DNA from: Lunasporangiospora selenospora
Lineage: Eukaryota > Mortierellomycota > Mortierellomycetes > Mortierellales > Mortierellaceae
Direction: 5' to 3'
NCBI GenBank assembly: GCA_015680635.1
Contig: JAABOA010000360.1
Location: 1-10,515 of the forward strand
Length of the DNA stretch: 10,515 nt
The translations under genes were made by a program, and so were the position numbers. Below the pieces are notes generated by a model, which worked only from the letters and a program-made list of their open reading frames with translations, had not been told where the DNA came from and did no database searches. Positions 5,758-10,515 of the stretch are shown piece by piece; the stretch's first letter is position 1, and each line of letters starts with the position of its first letter.

Positions 5758-8700
5758 TGGATTCATCAATCGTCTACCCTTCAGACAATGAAGCCAATAC
5801 TAGTCGAACCTGGGAAGAACTCAATGCCACAGACCAGCAAAGCAATGCAGGCAATTCCTTCCAACATTCTTTCTTTGGTGGCCAACAGCTACAAAGTCAT
5901 GAGAGTGATCGCCTTCTGGAGCCAGGAAATACCACTGTAGAAGAAGTGCAAGAAACCACAGAGGACCCAATCCACCTTTCACCAAAGTACAGGGATCCCA
6001 AGTTTAAAGTGCGGATAGTCGACATTGATCACTACATGGTCCCTCTAGGGCCGCTCGATATGGACTCGTGTCAATTTCTGCCACCACATGTGCCAGTTCT
6101 GAAAGTACCTGTGGTTCGGGTGTATGGCGCAAATGAGGCGGGCCAAAAGACATGTCTCCACATTCACCAGGTAATACAAACAATCTAATTTTCGTCACGA
6201 TTCACTTTCATCCTTTGTCTATTGGAAACTCAGTTATTTTCTTCCCTTTAGGCCTACCCATATTTCTACGTGCCATATGAAGGGTCCCTGGAACAGCCCG
6301 TGTGTAAGATATCAAAGTTACTAGCTGCTAAGTTTAAGAATAAAAGCTGGTGCTCATCTTTAAAGGTCCATTTTTCTCCATTCTCTACCTGACCTTCTCT
6401 GTACTTCTCAGTGTCAGGCTTTATTCAGCAGTTAGGCATGAGCTTGAACCGAGCAGCTGCTATTGCATTCAAAGCCCCACAAGACCTTCGAAGATCTCAA
6501 TACGTGGCTGCGATCGTACTTGTCAAAGGGGTACCCTTCTATGGTTACCATACCGGCTATACCTATTTTTTAAAGATCTATCTTTTCAACCCGGACTTTG
6601 AATCGCGGATTGTGGAACTGATGCGGAGTGGTGCAGTGATGGGTATTCATTTTCAACCATTTGAGGCCCACGTGCCCTTCCGACTCCAGTTTTGTATCGA
6701 CTACAATCTTTACGGCATGGGGTGGGTCGAACTTGAAGATGCCCTACTCAGGAACGATATTCCAGGTTGGCACCATAAAAATGTTTTTATTTGGGAACAG
6801 ACCAATAGGGATACAACAGGCGGCTGCTGACTAAGACATCTTGCTTTCAAACACTTAATAGCTCCAGGACCCAATGATAATCCAAAGCGACTGACGAAGG
6901 CAACAGTAGTAGAAACACGGATATGGTCTCTCGACAATGACCCTGGACGGATATCTCATTGCGAGATTGAGATGGATTCAACCGTGGACCGAATCATCAA
7001 TAGAGATCGTGCGCCAGAAAGAGACACTCACGCCACTCTCAAGGAGTGCTTTCAAACGCCTCCGGGTACTGCACAAGTCCCTTCGATGGCGGGACTATGG
7101 GAGGTATAGATTGTAGAACAAAACTGGTGCTTTTTTCATTTGCCGTGATGCATATTTTATTGTCTCAGACATCTTATAAACGTCTTGCCTTTTCAATATC
7201 CCGTAGGACGATGCCCGGAGAAGGAGAGCCAACAATTTACCAACTCAAGATATTCCCAAGACCCAAATACGAGATCCTGAGACTATTCCTTGGCTCAACC
7301 ATGACACACTCAAACACATGGTAGCAGATATGGTTCAAGAAGTGATGTCAAGTCAGAGGCCAGCATACACGCCCACTCCCGGTGATTTCGAAAAGTTTTC
7401 TATTCCCGTGGATCCCCTTGAAAAGTCTTTCATGACCGCTTATCAGAGCATCGACTTTCTCTGCCCTCGCGAGGACCAAGAATCGGAAGACGCTGCCACC
7501 TCTGCCACCCAAGCGATCCACGATAACTCGTTTGTGTTTAATGAGGAAGAAAGCTCCATCCTTGTGGATGAGTCTGTTATTATTTCCCAATCGGTATGAT
7601 TCGGTTTTCACTTGTTATAATTTGATCCGCACCAAGTGACAGAATTTTCTTGATTCTAATGACTCTTTCTTACTCTTTTCTTTTTAAGGCCGCTATGCTT
7701 GAGGAAATGAACATGGAATCAAGGAAAGAGATACTCAAAGGCCTGGCTGGACTGCGTGGAATTGATGAGCAGGATGAAGATGAGGATGTAGACACTCCCT
7801 TGAATGAACTGGATGACCTTTTGAATGATGATGATTTGTTTGACGACCTCGATTTCTCCGACATGGATGGCATGGATGACATGGATGATTTTACCATCGC
7901 CTCGCCTGGTACTGCTCAGAAGGATAATGGATTAAAATCAGCACCTCGTCACATTCCTCAATTCGATGGCGGCAATGATGGTTCAGGTGATGAGAAACCA
8001 AAGCCAGTCTCTGCCAACAACAGCTGGAAGGCAGCCAGCAGGACTTTGCGCTCAAAACGCGGCAGAGGCCCCCCTTCTCTGCCAGCTCTTGAAAAGCCTT
8101 CGAGATCCAAGAGTTTCTGCGATATCGTCACTAGTACATTGGCACCATCAACCTCTAGTGAAGCAGAGTTTGTTTCAACGTCTACTGGAACACCTCTCAA
8201 GTTCAACTCAACTACTTTCTCAGATACCCCCTCTCGGTCCTCCACAGTGCATTCCAGTCCAGTAACATCACAAAGATCTACCCCTACACAAAAGACGTCT
8301 CGATCGACAACAAGCAGTCTCAAATCATCGCTCAAAGGGAGATCGCTTGTTCGATTTGTCGAGATACCTTCCGGGACGAGGACAAAAAAGACTGTCAGAA
8401 TGAGCCTTCCAGAGGATATGATGGAGACTGAGTCCTCAGCACCAGAGGCTATTAGTCGTCAAGGCACGGCAGACTCGAACCCCCACTCGACTGGCACAAG
8501 TGTTGATGATCCTATTATGGATATTGACACTGATAGCGATATTGAATTATTAGAAAATACGACAATAGACGAGGTGTCAAAGGACAATCGCTCATTCAAA
8601 AAGCGCTTACTTGATCAAGATTTTCCAGAGCCTGTTTCACCAGAGAGACAGTATTTTCTCTCTTCACTAGATGGGATGTGGTCCTCTCCTTCACCTCCTC

Positions 8701-10515
8701 TCAAGAGGCCTGCCTTTTTTTTCTCACCACCTAGGCCGACATCGCCAACCCTTATTCATAGTCAGCTAACAAAGGATGTTACTAGTCCTAGGAGGGTGGA
8801 GCCACCGATGGCCATTGAAAAGGTCACAGACCGATCGCTCGGAAATCTAGACTCGACTGGAAGTCAATCTCAATCGCAAAAGGACAATGGCGACTCGTCG
8901 AGAGTGAACGAAACTATTTTGTACGATCGGGCAGATCTTGAATTGATGGACCTTGACTTTGATCACGATAACGACAGTGATAGCAACACGGCTGAGAACA
9001 AGAATAGCCCTCGACTGGCAGAGTCGATCCTCGGCTCTCGAGGCTGGTCTCCTGAGGGAGAACAAAGGCAAGCCATCACGGCTGACGACTCTATTATCCT
9101 CGAACCTGGTGATATCAGTCTCTCGCAAGAAGCCATTGAGCCTCTCAGTTCTCTCTCGATCGACCACCCGATAAAACATGACCGGCAATCATCTCCAGGG
9201 GGAAAGACGGGGTCTGCGCCGGGGCTGCCAAGAGTAGATGAAAATCCTGGACCCGAATCACAATTAGAAATCAAATCGGAGCCAGAGTCAATGTCGTACA
9301 AGTTCTCGATACCACCCCCGAGGACTCATGAGGTTTTATCAACATTTACGGAGCTTGGTTTACCTGATATGGTTCATCAAATCCCACATTTTTCAGATGA
9401 AGCAGATGTTCCGTCAAGAGCTCGAATCTTTGGAGGCAAGGAATTCCGACTTTCTTCCAAGGGCCTAAAGACTTTACGCCCATTCCAGTCATTGCTTTCC
9501 ACTCGTGACGAGACTATTCAGTCTTCTCCAGCCCGCTTCAAGTTCTGGGAACCCAACCAGCCTCCACCCTCTGTTGCCGAAGTAGCCTCTTGGTTGAAAG
9601 AAGAAAAGGACCGAGTCGCAAAACTAGGGACCAAAGTAAAATCTGCTACAGAAGAGACCACCCAACAACGACTAGAAAAGATATCGCAGCTTGAAGGTCC
9701 CACTCAAAAGAACCCATTTGGACACAAAACGAGCCCCACCAAGATTGCAGGTGTCAATGCGATTGAAAAGGACTATATCGACTTGCTCAGCATGGAGGTT
9801 CATTGTGAGACTCGAGAGCAATTACTTCCCGATCCAAAGCAGGATGGTATCACTGCCATTTTTTACTGCTGGCAGTCAGAGTCTGAGGGACTCTTGTCGA
9901 ATGGCTGGGTTCCAGGGCAAGTCTTTTTTCAAGTGGATGCTTTGCAATTGGACTCCTTTGACCGTGTCTTCTAACCTTTCTTTTTCTTTAATCTTTAGTT
10001 ACCGAGTCGGACTGCTAACACACAAAGGTGCAGGATTAATGCCCAAATTAGCGATTGGTCGGGTTGGATATGAGATTCATGTTGCCAACAATGAAGGAGA
10101 TATGTTGAATAGGTTTATCACTATTGTTCGCGAGATGGATCCTGATATTCTGCTTGGGTACGAGGTCAACAACCTCTCATGGGGCTATCTTGTTGACCGC
10201 TATCAAACACTCTTCCAGACAGACATGAGCAAACTTCTCTCTCGTGTGCGTCCGATAAGCGACTTTACTCTATCAAAGAGTTCCAAAGAGGACAGCGACA
10301 CCTTTAACAGCACGCATAATTCGGGGCTCAAAATTGCAGGTCGACATTTATTCAATGTCTGGAGGTTGATTCGTGGAGAGATTGCACTCTCGAACTATAG
10401 TTTCAACAGCGTTGTCTTTCATGTCTTGCAGCAAAGGTAAGTCTGGTATATTCTATTTGTGGGTGTTTTTTGTGGGTATTCCAGAAGAGAGAAGAGGATC
10501 GAGTTCAACAAAAAA
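5757..10515 (+). CDS. REV3: DNA polymerase zeta catalytic subunit Rev3 (partial, 5' seven exons)
   Basis: Rev3 is the family-B polymerase that extends past lesions and mismatches during error-prone translesion synthesis in the nucleus, working with Rev7. Visible exons are 5757-6170, 6252-6303, 6412-6765, 6862-7103, 7207-7593, 7689-9916 and 9999-10436, giving 1371 codons plus two bases; the window ends in the next intron. Evidence in order: KVRIVDIDHYM (84-94), LHIHQ joined to AYPYFYVPYEG (134-149), FCIDYNLYGMG in exon 3, the LWE/DDARRRR junction, PPPRTHEVL (1025-1033), W-x-P-x-x-PPPS (about 1103), SMEVHCETR (1184) with PDP, and DPDILLGYE (1273-1281). Residues about 484-1015 are low-complexity and Ser/Pro-rich. 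The palm motifs are beyond the window. ATG 5757 adds about 82 residues before the first conserved motif; the next in-frame Met lies inside that motif. Identification is firm, and the exact N-terminus less so. Confidence 0.95.
6003..7103 (+). other. REV3: Rev3 N-terminal polymerase-B domain (spans introns 1 to 3)
   Basis: Residues 83-354 hold the conserved N-terminal module that packs against the polymerase core in family-B enzymes. The strand VRIVDIDHY opens it, and PYFYVPYEG follows across intron 1. The DYNLYGMGW helix-turn lies in exon 3, the ISHCEIEMD plus DRIINRD segment in exon 4, and AGLWE at its end. The segment order matches human and yeast Rev3 as I know them. Intron 3 (6766-6861) uses a weak GTTGGC donor. 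Confidence 0.85.
7770..7895 (+). other. REV3: Highly acidic, DD/DL-repeat segment in Rev3
   Basis: Residues 511-552 are dominated by Asp and Glu with spaced Leu, Phe and Met (NELDDLLNDDDLFDD, then DMDGMDDMDD). The last part is built from near-repeated GATGGCATG/GATGACATG DNA. It follows a short helical, basic KEILKGLAGLRG stretch. The composition resembles acidic interaction or activation motifs, but I know of no named Rev3 motif here. A basic SKRGRG nuclear-localisation-like patch follows at about residue 602. Confidence 0.6.
9291..9620 (+). other. REV3: Rev3 pre-polymerase conserved block, including the Rev7-binding-like PPPR motif
   Basis: Residues 1018-1127 match the conserved block in front of the Rev3 exonuclease domain. 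YKFSIPPPR (1020-1028) sits where human Rev3 has its Rev7-binding motif. GLPDMVHQIPHFSDEADVP follows, then an IFGGKEFRL strand, and at 1102-1119 FWEPNQPPPSVAEVASWL. Compared with the human motif the double proline and Arg are retained, but the upstream proline position is occupied by Lys1021. I infer Rev7 binding from position, not from a full motif match. Confidence 0.65.
9789..10436 (+). other. REV3: Rev3 exonuclease-like domain, catalytically inactive (partial)
   Basis: Residues from 1184 onward form the family-B 3'-5' exonuclease fold. The Exo I position reads SMEV (1184-1187) rather than the active D-I-E. The Exo II GYE is followed by LSW instead of the FD needed for metal binding (1279-1287). 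This loss is a known trait of Rev3 and explains why polymerase zeta lacks proofreading. The conserved SNYSFNSVVFHVLQQ segment ends the exon. Confidence 0.85.
9917..9998 (+). other. REV3: REV3 intron 6, predicted GC-AG intron
   Basis: The 82-nt intron is predicted to start GCAAGT after CCAGG and end with a long pyrimidine tract and TTTAG, with a CTAAC branch-point-like site at 9971-9975. The upstream exon leaves two bases (GG), and the T at 9999 completes Gly1226 before YRVGLLTHK. GT donors at 9909, 9921, 9933, 9964 and 9966 break the frame. Three poor GTC donors (9875, 9881, 9896) would keep it but shorten the loop by 7-14 residues. Confidence 0.75.
10437..10515 (+). other. REV3: REV3 intron 7 (5' part)
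   Basis: The donor is GTAAGT after two bases (AG) of a codon, probably the Arg of LQQR. The AG at 10487-10488 would give an in-frame but Lys/Arg-rich continuation that does not match the hydrophobic segment expected next in Rev3. I therefore take the rest of the window as intron. Confidence 0.65.

Noticed and set aside
5569-5940. 123-codon frame overlapping the REV3 start
   Set aside because: It covers the REV3 N-terminus in another frame. Its 5' part lies in the inverted-repeat region and has no recognisable motif.
6766-6830. Possible REV3 coding continuation with a FIWEQ motif resembling the human F-x-W-E segment
   Set aside because: It ends at TGA 6828-6830, and I see no GT after 6792 that could splice past it. 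The expected Trp segment is instead found in exon 4 (RIWSLDND), so this stretch fits better as intron.
7958-8335. Minus-strand open frame of 125 codons inside REV3
   Set aside because: It lies opposite low-complexity Ser/Pro-rich REV3 sequence, has no recognisable domain, and the sense frame is part of a clear 742-codon exon.
8847-9301. Two overlapping minus-strand frames of about 112 codons
   Set aside because: They overlap each other in different frames and mirror REV3 codons. Nothing in them looks like a protein family.
9691-9998. Start of a 249-codon frame running into the last REV3 exon
   Set aside because: Only its 3' part, from 9999, is real Rev3. Upstream of that it is out of frame with the conserved SMEVHCETR and FYC segments.

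Overview
The window is eukaryotic, and most likely from a filamentous fungus. Both genes are cut by many short introns (81-162 nt) with GT/GC...AG ends and CTAAC- or CTGAC-like branch points. The two proteins are a FHA-domain checkpoint kinase and DNA polymerase zeta. The intron density and protein style suggest an early-diverging lineage (Mucoromycota/Mortierella-like), but that placement is an inference from a single window.

Layout, all on the + strand. Positions 1-52 are a (GA)26 microsatellite. Positions 53-874 are an upstream region with no supported gene; it holds a palindromic MluI-box-like site, a 14-bp palindrome and two short upstream ORFs. Positions 875-5433 hold gene 1, a 16-exon, 917-residue Rad53/Cds1/Chk2-type kinase. 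Its order is SQ/TQ cluster, degenerate FHA, Ser/Thr kinase (with a coding 18-bp x 10 minisatellite inside the catalytic domain), FHA, FHA. Positions 5434-5756 are a short intergenic region with a striking 31-bp inverted repeat. From 5757 past the window end runs gene 2, REV3, the catalytic subunit of DNA polymerase zeta. Seven exons (about 1371 codons) are visible: the N-terminal polymerase-B domain, a long disordered middle, the conserved pre-polymerase motifs and the inactivated exonuclease domain. The polymerase palm itself lies beyond the end.

I rebuilt the exon chains by hand. Every junction keeps phase: gene 1 exons sum to 2754 nt, or 918 codons including the stop. Only three junctions are awkward: a TAG acceptor just after an out-of-frame CAG in gene 1, and two GTT donors. 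One REV3 intron is best explained as GC-AG.

Together the genes pair a DNA-damage/replication checkpoint kinase with the error-prone translesion polymerase, head to tail and 323 bp apart. Both act on stalled replication forks. Whether they are co-regulated cannot be read from the sequence.
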